Shown in pieces: positions 54,180 through 63,393 of a stretch of 64,000 nt of DNA. A program made the translations under genes and the position numbers. This DNA comes from Burkholderia sp. Ax-1724 (GTDB taxonomy: Bacteria; Pseudomonadota; Gammaproteobacteria; Burkholderiales; Burkholderiaceae). Under the pieces are notes generated by a model, which was not told the DNA's origin, made no database searches, and saw only the letters and a program-made list of their open reading frames with translations. The DNA lies in the NCBI RefSeq assembly GCF_011752995.1, contig NZ_VWWL01000029.1, positions 1 to 64,000 on the forward strand, in the 5' to 3' direction. Positions within the stretch are counted from its first letter, which is position 1. Each line of letters begins with the position of its first letter.

Positions 54180-54938
54180 CTATACACCGAGTAAATCGTG
54201 CAGCACCGGCATCTTGCCTTCGAGTTCGCGGGCCGCGAAATGCTCGACGATCGTGCCGTGCTCCATCACATAGAAACGATCGGCGAGCGGCGCGGCAAAA
54301 CGGAAGTTCTGTTCGACCATCACGACCGTGTAGCCACGCGCCTTCAGCGTGACGATCATGCGCGCGAGCGCCTGCACGATCACGGGTGCGAGCCCTTCCG
54401 AGATTTCGTCGAGCAGCAGCAGATTCGCACCCGTGCGCAGAATCCGCGCGACCGCGAGCATCTGCTGTTCGCCGCCCGAGAGCCGCGTGCCCTGGCTCAT
54501 GCGCCGCTCGTACAGATTCGGGAACATCGCATAGATTTCCTCGAGCGACATCATGTGCGCCTTGTCGCCGACGGGCGGCGGCAACAGCAGATTTTCCTCG
54601 CACGACAGGCTCGAAAAAATGCCGCGCTCTTCGGGGCAGTAACCGATGCCGCAGTGCGCGATGCGATGCGTGGGCAGATCGATCGTTTCGCGTCCGCCGA
54701 TCCGGATCGAACCCGTGCGGCGCCCCGTGAGGCCCATGATCGCGCGCAGCGTCGTGGTGCGGCCCGCGCCGTTGCGCCCGAGCAGCGTGACGACCTCGCC
54801 GCGGCCGACCGTCAGATCGACGCCGTGCAGAATGTGGGATTCCCCGTACCAGGTTTGCAGTCCCGCGATTTCCAGCGCGGCTGCGCCGTTTTTCGTTGTG
54901 CTCGCTTCGAGCCCTTCGCGCTCGACCGTCGTATTCAT
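54180..54938 (-). CDS. livF: LivF-type ATPase with an arginine in Walker A
   Basis: A 252-residue HAAT ATPase. The P-loop reads LLGRNGAGRTTTLRAIMG, so residue 60 is Arg (codon CGC at 54761-54759) where the invariant ATP-binding lysine normally stands. The signature LSGGEQQMLAVARIL, Walker B LLLLDEISEGLAP and the switch region MVEQNFRFA are intact, so the gene has not decayed. The partner LivG has the normal lysine, and one competent site may be enough. ATG 54938 overlaps the livG stop (ATGA). Confidence 0.92.
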   Translation of the reverse strand: MNTTVEREGLEASTTKNGAAALEIAGLQTWYGESHILHGVDLTVGRGEVVTLLGRNGAGRTTTLRAIMGLTGRRTGSIRIGGRETIDLPTHRIAHCGIGYCPEERGIFSSLSCEENLLLPPPVGDKAHMMSLEEIYAMFPNLYERRMSQGTRLSGGEQQMLAVARILRTGANLLLLDEISEGLAPVIVQALARMIVTLKARGYTVVMVEQNFRFAAPLADRFYVMEHGTIVEHFAARELEGKMPVLHDLLGV

Positions 54939-55726
54939 GCGTGGGCTCCGGCGAGCGCCGCGTCGGCGCTGCCCATGTAGGCTTGCATCACGAGCGGATT
55001 CTTCGACACTTCCGCGTAGCTGCCTTCGGCCAGCACCTCGCCCCGTTGCAGCACGGTGATCGTATCGGAGATGCCGGCGATCACGTTCATGTTGTGCTCG
55101 ACCATCAGGATCGTGCGGCCGGCCGATACTTTCTTGATGAGCGCGGTCACGCGGTCCACGTCTTCGTGGCCCATGCCTTGGGTCGGCTCGTCGAGCAGCA
55201 TCAATTCCGGTTCCATCGCGAGCGTGGTGGCGATTTCGAGCGCGCGCTTGCGGCCGTAGGCAAGTTCGACCGTCAGCACGTCGGCGAAATCGGTCAGACC
55301 GACCTGGGTCAGCAGGTCCATCGCGCGATCGTTCAGGCGCCGCAGCGTGCGCTCGCTCTTCCAGAAGTGAAATGCGGTGCCGAGCGAGCGCTGCAAACCG
55401 ACGCGCACGTTCTGCAATGCCGTCAGATGCGGAAATACCGCAGAAATCTGGAATGAACGGATGATGCCGCGCCGCGCGATCTGCGCGGGACGTTCGCTGG
55501 TGATATCGACACCGTTGAAAACGATCTGACCCGCGGTGGGTTCGAGAAATTTGGTGAGCAGATTGAAGCAGGTGGTCTTGCCTGCTCCGTTGGGGCCGAT
55601 CAGCGCATGGATCGAACCACGGCGCACGCGCAGGTTCACGCCGTTCACGGCAACAAAGCCTTTGAACTCACGGGTGAGGCCGCGCGTTTCGAGAATCGTA
55701 TCGCCGAGAATCATGTTCCCTTCCAT
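54935..55726 (-). CDS. livG: Branched-chain amino acid ABC transporter ATPase LivG
   Basis: A 263-residue ATPase. Walker A is ALIGPNGAGKTTCFNLLTK, the signature region is LAYGRKRALEIATTLAMEP, and Walker B is LMLLDEPTQGMGHEDV. The LAYGRKR form of the signature is common in LivG. The start is ATG 55726, with an alternative ATG at 55714. It is the first gene of the second Liv transporter block and follows the GMC oxidoreductase gene by about 230 bp. Confidence 0.94.
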   Translation of the reverse strand: MEGNMILGDTILETRGLTREFKGFVAVNGVNLRVRRGSIHALIGPNGAGKTTCFNLLTKFLEPTAGQIVFNGVDITSERPAQIARRGIIRSFQISAVFPHLTALQNVRVGLQRSLGTAFHFWKSERTLRRLNDRAMDLLTQVGLTDFADVLTVELAYGRKRALEIATTLAMEPELMLLDEPTQGMGHEDVDRVTALIKKVSAGRTILMVEHNMNVIAGISDTITVLQRGEVLAEGSYAEVSKNPLVMQAYMGSADAALAGAHA

Positions 55727-55956
55727 ACGGAGTTAGGCGAAGCACTACGATCTTTTCGCGCGAAGCTCCGCGCGACGTTTTATGAACGACGGCACCCCCT
55801 TGCCGATCGTTGGCGTACTGCACCAATCCGGACGGTAATCCATGGCACAGCACGCAGCATGGCTATCATTGTCGCGCCAATGATGCAGCGCATTCATTGG
55901 GATTTGCACTTAGTGAAAGTGGACCGAGCGGTCGCCGTGCGCAAGCGACACGTCCA

Positions 55957-57675
55957 TCACAGCGCCGACAGAGGCGCAGACATGCTGTTTTGCGCGGACA
56001 TGCTGCCGCTTGCGCGTGCGCGGCGATCTTCGCGAATCATCGCACTCGCGCGCTCGGCGATCATCAGCGTCGGCGAATTCGTGTTGCCCGACGTGATGTT
56101 CGGCATCACCGACGCATCGACGACACGCAAGCCCTCGACGCCGATAACCCGCAGGCGGTTGTCGACGACCGCGGCGGGATCGTCGCTCGTGCCCATACGG
56201 CAGGTGCCGACCGGATGGAAGATCGTCGTGCCGACCGCGCCCGCGGCCTGCTGCAACTCGGCTTCGCTTTGATACTGGATGCCCGGCAGAATCTCCTGCG
56301 GCCGATAGCGCGCAAGCGCGGGCGCCGCGGCGATGCGGCGCGTGAGACGCAATGCGTTCGCGGCGACGTGGCGGTCGTAATCGGTGGAGAGATAGTTCGG
56401 CGCGATCAACGGCGGCGCCGATGCGTCGGCCGATCCAATATGGATACTGCCGCGCGACGTGGGACGCAATTGGCACACCGACGCCGTGAATGCATTGAAG
56501 CGATGCAGCGGCTCGCCGAAGCGATCGAGCGAAAGCGGCTGCACGTGGTACTCGAGATCGGGGCGTGTGAGCGAACGATCGTCGGGATCGGACCTGGCGA
56601 ACGCACCGAGTTGCGACGGCGACATCGACATCGGCCCGCTTTGGAACAACGCGTACTGCATGCCGATCATGAGCTTGCCCCACCAGTGCGCGGTCATCGT
56701 GTTGAGCGTGCGCACGCCTTCGACTTTATAAGCCATACGCAGCTGCAAATGATCCTGCAGATTTTCGCCAACGCCGCGCAGATCGTGAACGACCTCGATG
56801 CCGAGCTTCTGAAGACGCGCGCCATCGCCGACGCCGGACAGTTCGAGCAGTTGCGGCGAGTTGACCGCGCCCGCGGCAAGAATGACTTCGCAACGCGCCC
56901 GGGCGAGATAGTCGACCTCGCCGCCACGATATTCGACGCCCGTGCAGCGGCGTCCCTCGAACACGACCCGCTGCGTATGCGCGCCGGTCATGACCGTGAG
57001 ATTCGGCCGCTTCACGGCGGGCCGCAGAAACGCCTTCGACGCATTCCAGCGAATGCCGCGCTTCTGGTTGACGTCGAAATAGCCGACACCGGTGTTGTCG
57101 CCGCGATTGAAGTCGTCCGTTGCGGGAATGCCGGTTTGCTGCGCGGCTTGCGCGAACTCTTCGAGAATCTGCCACTTCAGGCGCTGCTTTTCGACACGCC
57201 ACGGGCCACCCGCGCCGTGCGATTCGTTGGCGCCGCCGTGGTGATCTTCGCTGCGTTTGAAGACCGGCAGCACCGCATCCCACGACCACGAACGGTCATT
57301 GGTCACGCGCGCCCACTCGTCGTAGTCCTCGCGCTGGCCGCGCATATAGATCATGCCGTTGATCGACGAACTGCCGCCCAACACGCGCCCGCGCGGATAC
57401 GACAGCGCGCGGCCATTGAGTCCCGCTTCCGCCTGCGTCTTGTAGAGCCAGTCCGTGCGCGGATTGCCGATGCAATACAGGTAGCCGACCGGCACGTGAA
57501 TCCAGTGGTAATCGTCCTTGCCGCCCGCTTCGAGCAGCAGCACGCTGACGTCGGGATCTCCGGTGAGCCGGTTCGCCAGCACGCAGCCCGCAGTGCCGGC
57601 GCCGACAATGATGTAGTCGAATTCGCCTTCGAGCCGCCGCGAGGCCGTGGACGTACTTTCGCTATGACTCATCAT
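55957..57675 (-). CDS. GMC-family FAD alcohol dehydrogenase (choline dehydrogenase-like)
   Basis: A 572-residue FAD enzyme that oxidises an alcohol to an aldehyde. The nucleotide site is DYIIVGAGTAGCVLANRL near residue 20. The GMC signature PRGRVLGGSSSINGMIYMRG and ARCEVILAAGAVNSPQLLEL follow. The active-site histidine stretch is FHPVGTCRMG, and the closing NITSGNTNSPTLMIAERA holds the second active-site residue. It lies between mmsA and livG in one direction, so an imported alcohol could be oxidised here and then by MmsA. Choline is possible but unproven. Confidence 0.92.
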   Translation of the reverse strand: MMSHSESTSTASRRLEGEFDYIIVGAGTAGCVLANRLTGDPDVSVLLLEAGGKDDYHWIHVPVGYLYCIGNPRTDWLYKTQAEAGLNGRALSYPRGRVLGGSSSINGMIYMRGQREDYDEWARVTNDRSWSWDAVLPVFKRSEDHHGGANESHGAGGPWRVEKQRLKWQILEEFAQAAQQTGIPATDDFNRGDNTGVGYFDVNQKRGIRWNASKAFLRPAVKRPNLTVMTGAHTQRVVFEGRRCTGVEYRGGEVDYLARARCEVILAAGAVNSPQLLELSGVGDGARLQKLGIEVVHDLRGVGENLQDHLQLRMAYKVEGVRTLNTMTAHWWGKLMIGMQYALFQSGPMSMSPSQLGAFARSDPDDRSLTRPDLEYHVQPLSLDRFGEPLHRFNAFTASVCQLRPTSRGSIHIGSADASAPPLIAPNYLSTDYDRHVAANALRLTRRIAAAPALARYRPQEILPGIQYQSEAELQQAAGAVGTTIFHPVGTCRMGTSDDPAAVVDNRLRVIGVEGLRVVDASVMPNITSGNTNSPTLMIAERASAMIREDRRARASGSMSAQNSMSAPLSAL

Positions 57676-57721
57676 TCAGTCTCCTAAGCATTTTTATGTT
57701 CATTTTTATGCTTACGACAGA

Positions 57722-59272
57722 CTACTTCGCGACCGGCATCGTGAATTCAGCGCCCTTCGCGATGCTGTCGGGCCAGCGCTGCATGATGCTCTTATAGCGC
57801 GTATAGAAGCGCACGCCCTCTTCGCCATAGGCGTGATGATCGCCGAACAGCGACTTCTTCCAGCCGCCGAACGAATGCCAGGCCATCGGCACCGGAATCG
57901 GCACGTTGATGCCCACCATGCCGATCTCGATCTGCCGCGAGAACGCGCGCGCAATGCCGCCATCGGACGTAAACAGCGACACGCCGTTCGCGAACTGGTT
58001 GGCGTTGATCAGTTTGACTGCGGAGGCGAAGTCCGGCACGCGCACCACGCACAGCACCGGCCCGAAAATTTCCTCGCGATAGATCTTCATCCCGGTCGTC
58101 ACGTCGTCGAATAGCGTACCGCCAAGGAAGAAGCCGTTCTCGTGGCCCGCCACCTGATGACCGCGCCCATCGACGACGAGCTTCGCGCCCGCCGCCACGC
58201 CGGCATCGATATAGCCGGCCACCTTGTCGCGATGCGCGCCGGTCACGAGCGGCCCCATCTCAGCAGCCGCTTCCATGCCGTTGAGGATCTTCAGGCTCTT
58301 CACGCGCGGCGTCAGGCGCTCGATCAGTTGATCGGCGATATGGCCCACCGCGACCGCCACCGAAATCGCCATGCAGCGCTCGCCCGCCGAACCGTACGCA
58401 GCGCCGATCAACGCATCGACGGCTTGATCGAGATCGGCGTCGGGCATCACGACGAGGTGGTTCTTCGCACCGCCCAACGCCTGCACGCGCTTGCCGTACT
58501 TCGTGCCTTCCGTGTAGATGTATTCGGCGATCGGCGTCGAGCCGACGAACGACAGCGCGCTCACTTCGGGATGCACGAGCAACGCATCGACCGCGACCTT
58601 GTCGCCATGCACGACGTTGAACACGCCGTCCGGCAGACCCGCTTCCTTCAGCAGTTCGGCAAGCCGGATCGAGGCCGACGGATCGCGTTCGGACGGCTTC
58701 AGCACGAAGGTGTTGCCGCACGCGATCGCGACCGGGAACATCCAGCTCGGCACCATCATCGGGAAATTGAACGGCGTGATGCCGGCGACCACACCGAGCG
58801 GCTGACGCAGATTCCAGTTGTCGATACCACCGCCGATCTGGTCGGTGAAGTCGGTCTTCAGCAGATTCGGAATGCCGCACGCGAATTCGACGATCTCGAT
58901 GCCGCGCATCACCTCGCCCTTCGCATCGGAAAACACCTTGCCGTGTTCGCGCGTAATCAACTCGGCGAGTTCATCGTGGTGACGGTCGAGCAATTCCTTG
59001 AACCTGAACAGCACGCGTGCCCGTTTGATCGGCGCGGTTTCGCTCCACGCGGGGAAAGCGGCTTTGGCGGCGGCGACCGCCGCATCCACCTCGGCGACGC
59101 TCGCGAGCGGCACGCGGGCACTCACGCTGCCGAGCGCCGGATTGAAGACATCGCCGAAACGGCCGCTCGTGCCGTCCACCGCCCGGCCGTTGATGAAATG
59201 GCCCAGCACACGGGCGCCGGCCGCGCCGCGCCCGGTCCCGTCCTGCGCGGTTTGTACATATGTCTCGCTCAT
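57722..59272 (-). CDS. mmsA: Methylmalonate-semialdehyde dehydrogenase (CoA-acylating)
   Basis: A 516-residue aldehyde dehydrogenase that converts (methyl)malonate semialdehyde with CoA and NAD to propionyl- or acetyl-CoA. The start FINGRAVDGTSGRFGDVFNP is typical. The catalytic cysteine is Cys300 in AYGSAGERCMAISVAVAVG. The segment NWNLRQPLGVVAGITPFNFP matches the acylating type. It is 46 bp upstream of the GMC gene and divergent from a LysR regulator. Valine or beta-alanine-type carbon use is the expected role. Other CoA-acylating aldehyde substrates are possible. Confidence 0.92.
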   Translation of the reverse strand: MSETYVQTAQDGTGRGAAGARVLGHFINGRAVDGTSGRFGDVFNPALGSVSARVPLASVAEVDAAVAAAKAAFPAWSETAPIKRARVLFRFKELLDRHHDELAELITREHGKVFSDAKGEVMRGIEIVEFACGIPNLLKTDFTDQIGGGIDNWNLRQPLGVVAGITPFNFPMMVPSWMFPVAIACGNTFVLKPSERDPSASIRLAELLKEAGLPDGVFNVVHGDKVAVDALLVHPEVSALSFVGSTPIAEYIYTEGTKYGKRVQALGGAKNHLVVMPDADLDQAVDALIGAAYGSAGERCMAISVAVAVGHIADQLIERLTPRVKSLKILNGMEAAAEMGPLVTGAHRDKVAGYIDAGVAAGAKLVVDGRGHQVAGHENGFFLGGTLFDDVTTGMKIYREEIFGPVLCVVRVPDFASAVKLINANQFANGVSLFTSDGGIARAFSRQIEIGMVGINVPIPVPMAWHSFGGWKKSLFGDHHAYGEEGVRFYTRYKSIMQRWPDSIAKGAEFTMPVAK

Positions 59273-59409
59273 CTCTTTCCTCTTCCTGTGGTGTTCCGGT
59301 GACGTCGTTTAGCCCGGCGTGGATAACGCGCGTGGCGCATGCAGCGCCTCTGCGAGCGTGCTGAACGCCAAGCGTACGGCGCTTTGGCGAGACAAATCCA
59401 ATGAATATT

Positions 59410-59421
59410 GCTCAAATGAGC
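59410..59421. promoter_or_regulatory. Candidate LysR-type operator between mmsA and the regulator
   Basis: GCTCAAATGAGC at 59410-59421 has two mirrored 4-base arms and lies 25 bp before the regulator start, in the shared divergent region. LysR proteins bind interrupted palindromes in such places. The assignment rests on position and symmetry. Confidence 0.4.
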
Positions 59422-59445
59422 TATAAGCCGCGCTAATATCAGGCT

Positions 59446-60345
59446 ATGGATCTGACTCTGCTCCGGGCCTTCGTCACCGTCGCACGCGAGGGCAATCTCA
59501 CGCGCGCCGCGGTGCAACTGCATCTGACCCAACCCGCCGTCAGCCTGCAAATCAAGCACCTGCAGGAGGCGCTCGGCGTGACGCTGTTCACGCGGACCTC
59601 GCACGGACTAACGCTCACGCGCGACGGCCAGGCGCTGCTGCCGCATGCCGAACGCGCACTTGGAGCCGCCGCCGACGTGCAACGCGCCGCGCAGTCGCTG
59701 CGCCAGGAAGTGCGCGGACGTCTGCGCATCGGCACGATTCTCGACCCCGAATTCCTGCGCCTCGGCGGCTTTCTGAAGCAGCTCGTCGAAACCTGGCCGC
59801 GGATCGAAACCGCGCTGCGCCACGGCATGTCGGGCTGGGTGCTCGAACAGATTCGCGCGGGCGAGCTGGACGTCGGCTATTACATCGGCCTGCCGTCCGA
59901 CGACGAGCCGCGCGACGGCCCCGCGTGTCACGCGGTGACGCTCACGCATTTCCAGTACCGCGTGCTCGCGCCGGCCGGCTGGAAAGACCGCGTGAAGGGC
60001 GCGCGCGACTGGCGCTCGCTCTCCGCGCTGCCGTGGATCTGGACGCCGCCCGCGTCGGCGCACAACCGCCTGTTGTCGCGCTGCTTCGGCGAGGCCGGCG
60101 TGAAGCCGCTCAAGGTGGCCGAGGTGGACCAGGAGCCGTCGATGCTCGATCTCGTCAAGTCGGGCGTCGGCCTCACGCTGGCGCGCGACGCGACCGCGAT
60201 TGCCGAAGCCCATGCGCACGCGCTGACGATCGTCGAGGGAATCACCGTGCCGACCCAGCTCAGCTTCATCACGCTCGACGAGCGCAAGGACGAACCGGCG
60301 ATTGCGGCCGCGCTGAAGCTGATCGAGCAGCAGTGGGCAAATTGA
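59446..60345 (+). CDS. LysR-family transcriptional regulator
   Basis: A 299-residue regulator. The N-terminal winged helix-turn-helix is MDLTLLRAFVTVAREGNLTR followed by AAVQLHLTQPAVSLQIKHLQ. The rest is the effector-binding domain (GRLRIGTILDPEFLRLGGFL, ELDVGYYIGLP). Length is standard. It is divergent from mmsA-GMC-liv, so it most likely controls that locus in response to its substrate or a breakdown product. Confidence 0.92.
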   Translation: MDLTLLRAFVTVAREGNLTRAAVQLHLTQPAVSLQIKHLQEALGVTLFTRTSHGLTLTRDGQALLPHAERALGAAADVQRAAQSLRQEVRGRLRIGTILDPEFLRLGGFLKQLVETWPRIETALRHGMSGWVLEQIRAGELDVGYYIGLPSDDEPRDGPACHAVTLTHFQYRVLAPAGWKDRVKGARDWRSLSALPWIWTPPASAHNRLLSRCFGEAGVKPLKVAEVDQEPSMLDLVKSGVGLTLARDATAIAEAHAHALTIVEGITVPTQLSFITLDERKDEPAIAAALKLIEQQWAN

Positions 60346-60759
60346 ATTTCGCAGCTAAAACGGCCTGAACGGCCCGAGGTCCGCGCCCGCGAGGTTGCGT
60401 GGCGCCGATCCGGCATTGCGCGAGCACTTCGCCATCCCTCGCGATATGAGGCGCGCTAATGCCATAAGGGATGCTGCAAGCGGCGTAACCGGCGAAAAGA
60501 CGGAAAACACGTCGGTGCAAAATGCGCCACATCACGGTCATGTCGACCTGTCTCGACCGCCACGCCGCTGCCCTACTTTGCTTGCGGGCTGAAACCATAC
60601 CGTCACACAGTTTTTGCTAGATTGAACGTTTGTGCCTGCTCACCCGCCTCATACGATTTCCCGTTCCGCCCGACTTCGTTTTTCCCGGCGGCTTCTCTGC
60701 GGCAACCACGGCAACCCGGGGAAGCCGCCGGCCATTCCATCCATCGACAGGAGCCTGAC
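60346..60759. other. Intergenic region between the LysR and CYTH genes
   Basis: About 410 bases with no coding frame that I can support. It presumably holds the CYTH gene promoter. No strong hairpin with a T tract was seen. Confidence 0.5.
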
Positions 60760-61287
60760 ATGGCACGCAACATCGAAATCAAAGCCCGCGCCCAGCATTT
60801 CGAGCAACTGCGCGAGCGCGCCGCGCAACTCGCGACAGAGGCTCCGCTGATCTTCCGCCAGCAGGATTTTTTCTACGACGTGCCGCGCGGCCGCCTGAAG
60901 CTGCGCCAGTTCGACGACGGCACGCCGGCCGAGCTGATCTTCTATCAGCGTGACGACCGCGACGGCCCGAAGGCCTCGTACTACACGCGCAGTCCCGTGA
61001 CGAACCCCGAAGCGATGCATGCATTGCTCGCGACCGCGCTGACCACGCGCGGCATCGTCACGAAGGAACGGCATGTGTACCTGAGCGGGCGCACGCGGAT
61101 TCACCTGGACCGCGTCGACGGTCTCGGCGATTTCATCGAACTCGAAGTGGTGCTCGCGCAGGACGACGACGAGGAAAGCGGTCACGCCGAAGCGCAGGAG
61201 ATGTTCAGAAGCCTCGGCGTAGCGGAAGCGGATCTGGTGCCGGTCGCCTACGTCGATCTGCTGAACGACGCGGAACAGGCTGCATAA
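60760..61287 (+). CDS. CYTH-domain protein (triphosphate tunnel family)
   Basis: A 175-residue protein. The N-terminal MARNIEIKARAQHF carries the ExExK-type motif of the CYTH fold in the reduced form EIK. Alternating charged strands follow, including KLRQF..GTPAELIFYQRDD and RIHLDRVDGLGDFIELEVVL. Class IV adenylate cyclases and thiamine or inorganic triphosphatases share this fold. The activity is unknown. The start at 60760 has GACAGGAGCC in front and is preferred to the upstream frame start at 60622. Confidence 0.8.
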   Translation: MARNIEIKARAQHFEQLRERAAQLATEAPLIFRQQDFFYDVPRGRLKLRQFDDGTPAELIFYQRDDRDGPKASYYTRSPVTNPEAMHALLATALTTRGIVTKERHVYLSGRTRIHLDRVDGLGDFIELEVVLAQDDDEESGHAEAQEMFRSLGVAEADLVPVAYVDLLNDAEQAA

Positions 61288-61416
61288 GTTTCCAGCGATG
61301 TCATGGGCCGCAGCGTGCCACGCGTCGCGGCCCGCCCGGGTATCGCTCCTCGGACGGCAAGCGAGGCGAAACGGCCGCAAAACGACCGCGAACTTACCAC
61401 CGCCCCTTCCACATCA

Positions 61417-61908
61417 TCAAACCGCGGCCGCTCCCGGCGCCAGATGCCCGAGCGGTAACGGCCCATTGCGCTTGAACGTGGTCAGCACGATGTTCGAGCG
61501 CACGCTGTCGACACCGGGCACGCGCATGAGCTTCTTCATCACGAACGTCGACAGGTAGTTCAGGTCCGGTGCAACGATGCGCAGCAGATAATCGGCATCC
61601 CCAACCACCGCATGACATTCGAGCACTTCCGGCAGCGCGTCGATCTGCTGCTGAAACTGCTCGATGATCGAATCGCCGTGGTGCTTCAGTTTGAGGCTCG
61701 TAAACGCGGTGACGCCGAGCCCGAGTTTTTCCGGACGCAGCACGACGCGGTAGCCGTCGACGACGCCCACCTGCTCCAGCCGCTGCAAACGCCGCCCGAT
61801 CTGCGACGGCGACAGCGGCACCTGCTCGGCCAGTTGCTGATGCGTAGCCCGCCCAAAGCGCTGCAATACGTCCAGCAGCGCGAGATCGAAGTGATCGAGT
61901 TCCAGCAT
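61417..61908 (-). CDS. Lrp/AsnC-family transcriptional regulator
   Basis: A 163-residue regulator. The N-terminal helix-turn-helix reads LALLDVLQRFGRATHQQLAE and SPSQIGRRLQRLEQVGVVDG. The C-terminal RAM domain (TSLKLKHHGDSIIEQFQQQI, VVGDADYLLRIVAPDL) binds an amino acid. The start at 61908 (MLELDHFDLALL) is the usual one; a start at 61923 adds five residues. Adjacent catabolic targets are not obvious. Confidence 0.9.
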   Translation of the reverse strand: MLELDHFDLALLDVLQRFGRATHQQLAEQVPLSPSQIGRRLQRLEQVGVVDGYRVVLRPEKLGLGVTAFTSLKLKHHGDSIIEQFQQQIDALPEVLECHAVVGDADYLLRIVAPDLNYLSTFVMKKLMRVPGVDSVRSNIVLTTFKRNGPLPLGHLAPGAAAV

Positions 61909-62188
61909 GTGAATATTCCGCATTGAATCGTTATTTAACGCGAAATTATTGCATATTTATACAAAATAACGACAGTTTCGTGCCATTTAGATGCACCGCC
62001 CGCTCTACATTCGCACCCGTCTTTTTCACGCGGATCGCGATGCAATTCGAGTCGCCGCGTTTATCAAAGGTATTACCGCGCAATACAAAAAATTCGCGGT
62101 GTCTCACGCACGTTTATACGCCGCGCATCAAACAATCGGATCGAAATGAAAGGACAATGCAGGCTATCCCCTGGTCAAACCTTCAGTT

Positions 62189-62413
62189 CTACAGGCTATT
62201 ATTAAGTCGAACGTAAGATTCCCATGCCTGCTTTGCAATCGGGTCGAAACGATCCAGTGATAGCGACTGCTGACGCTGTACAATCAGCAGCGCATACGGC
62301 TTGGAGAGCGCGCTTGCCTCCTTGCACAGAACGAGTTCGTCGCCGCTTGAAGGCGAGCGGGCACGCCAGAAGTTGATCGCGGCTTCCAGTTCGTGAATGG
62401 TGATCTCGGACAT
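62189..62413 (-). CDS. DUF3717-family small protein
   Basis: A 74-residue protein beginning MSEITIHELEAAINFWRARS, with SSGDELVLCKEASALSKPYA and RFDPIAKQAWESYV. It matches the short DUF3717 proteins found across Burkholderiaceae, whose function is unknown. ATG 62413 is preferred to 62602 because the upstream part overlaps the divergent response regulator promoter. It is transcribed away from the two-component pair. Confidence 0.8.
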   Translation of the reverse strand: MSEITIHELEAAINFWRARSPSSGDELVLCKEASALSKPYALLIVQRQQSLSLDRFDPIAKQAWESYVRLNNSL

Positions 62414-62562
62414 GACTTCGTGATGGCTAGCAAGGCGTTCCAGGGCGGCTCGGCAGCTGCTTCGCGGCGCGCTTTCCGCCGCTTCGCACGCTGCCTGTGC
62501 AGCAGGCGCCCCGGCGAACCGCTTGCCCAAACGCCTAAACCCATTGTACTTGAGCGAAATCC

Positions 62563-63249
62563 ATGCGACTCCTTCTGATTGAAGATGACCGTCCCATCGC
62601 ACGCGGCATCCAAAGCAGTCTCGAACAAGCCGGTTTCACCGTCGACATGGTCCATGACGGCATCTTCGCCGAACAGGCCCTCACGCAAAACCGCCACGAA
62701 CTCGTGATCCTCGATCTCGGTCTGCCGGGCATCGACGGCATGACGCTGCTCGCGCGTTTCCGCCAGAGCAATCGCCATACGCCGGTCATCATCCTCACCG
62801 CGCGCGACGAGCTGAACGACCGCGTGCAAGGTCTCAATTCCGGCGCCGACGACTACATGCTGAAGCCGTTCGAACCCGCCGAGCTCGAAGCACGCATTCG
62901 CGCGGTGATGCGCCGCAGCGGTCCGCACGGCGACATGCCGCGTCCGGAAGTGTCGCTCGGCGGCGTGCGCCTGTCGGGCGTCGATCGCCGCATCTTCAAC
63001 GACGACAAGCCGCTCGAACTGTCGCCGCGCGAATTCGCGGTGCTCGAAATGCTGCTGCTGCGTCATGGCCGCGTGGTCAGCAAGGCGCAATTGCAGGATC
63101 ACCTCACGCACTTCGGCGGCGATCTCGGCGACACCGCGATCGAAGTCTACGTGCACCGGGTGCGCAAGAAACTCGAGAACTGCCGTGTCGAAATCGTCAC
63201 CGTGCGTGGCTTCGGCTACCTGTTGCAGGAAATCCGCCAGGCGGCATAA
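62563..63249 (+). CDS. OmpR-family response regulator
   Basis: A 228-residue two-component response regulator. The receiver has the acidic pocket IEDD (residues 6-9) and the phosphorylation site Asp51 in ELVILDLGLPGIDGM. Lysine in YMLKPFEPAEL completes the pocket. A winged-helix DNA-binding domain follows (ELSPREFAVLEMLLLRHGRV, VYVHRVRKKLENC). The pattern resembles the QseB/TctD/PmrA group. It is followed 144 bp later by its likely sensor kinase. Confidence 0.93.
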   Translation: MRLLLIEDDRPIARGIQSSLEQAGFTVDMVHDGIFAEQALTQNRHELVILDLGLPGIDGMTLLARFRQSNRHTPVIILTARDELNDRVQGLNSGADDYMLKPFEPAELEARIRAVMRRSGPHGDMPRPEVSLGGVRLSGVDRRIFNDDKPLELSPREFAVLEMLLLRHGRVVSKAQLQDHLTHFGGDLGDTAIEVYVHRVRKKLENCRVEIVTVRGFGYLLQEIRQAA

Positions 63250-63393
63250 TCGTCGTATGGGCCGCGCATTGCGTCGCGGCCCGACGGCGCCGGACCGGTG
63301 CGGCACACACCTCGTGCCGGGTGTGCGGCCTGCCGGCCTCCGGAAACATTTCAGGGCGCCTCGCGCCGTTGTCCCTACCCCGCGCGTACGACC

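Noticed and set aside
61923..62216. 97-codon frame overlapping the Lrp upstream region
   Set aside because: It lies in an AT-rich promoter area, has no ribosome site and resembles no family.
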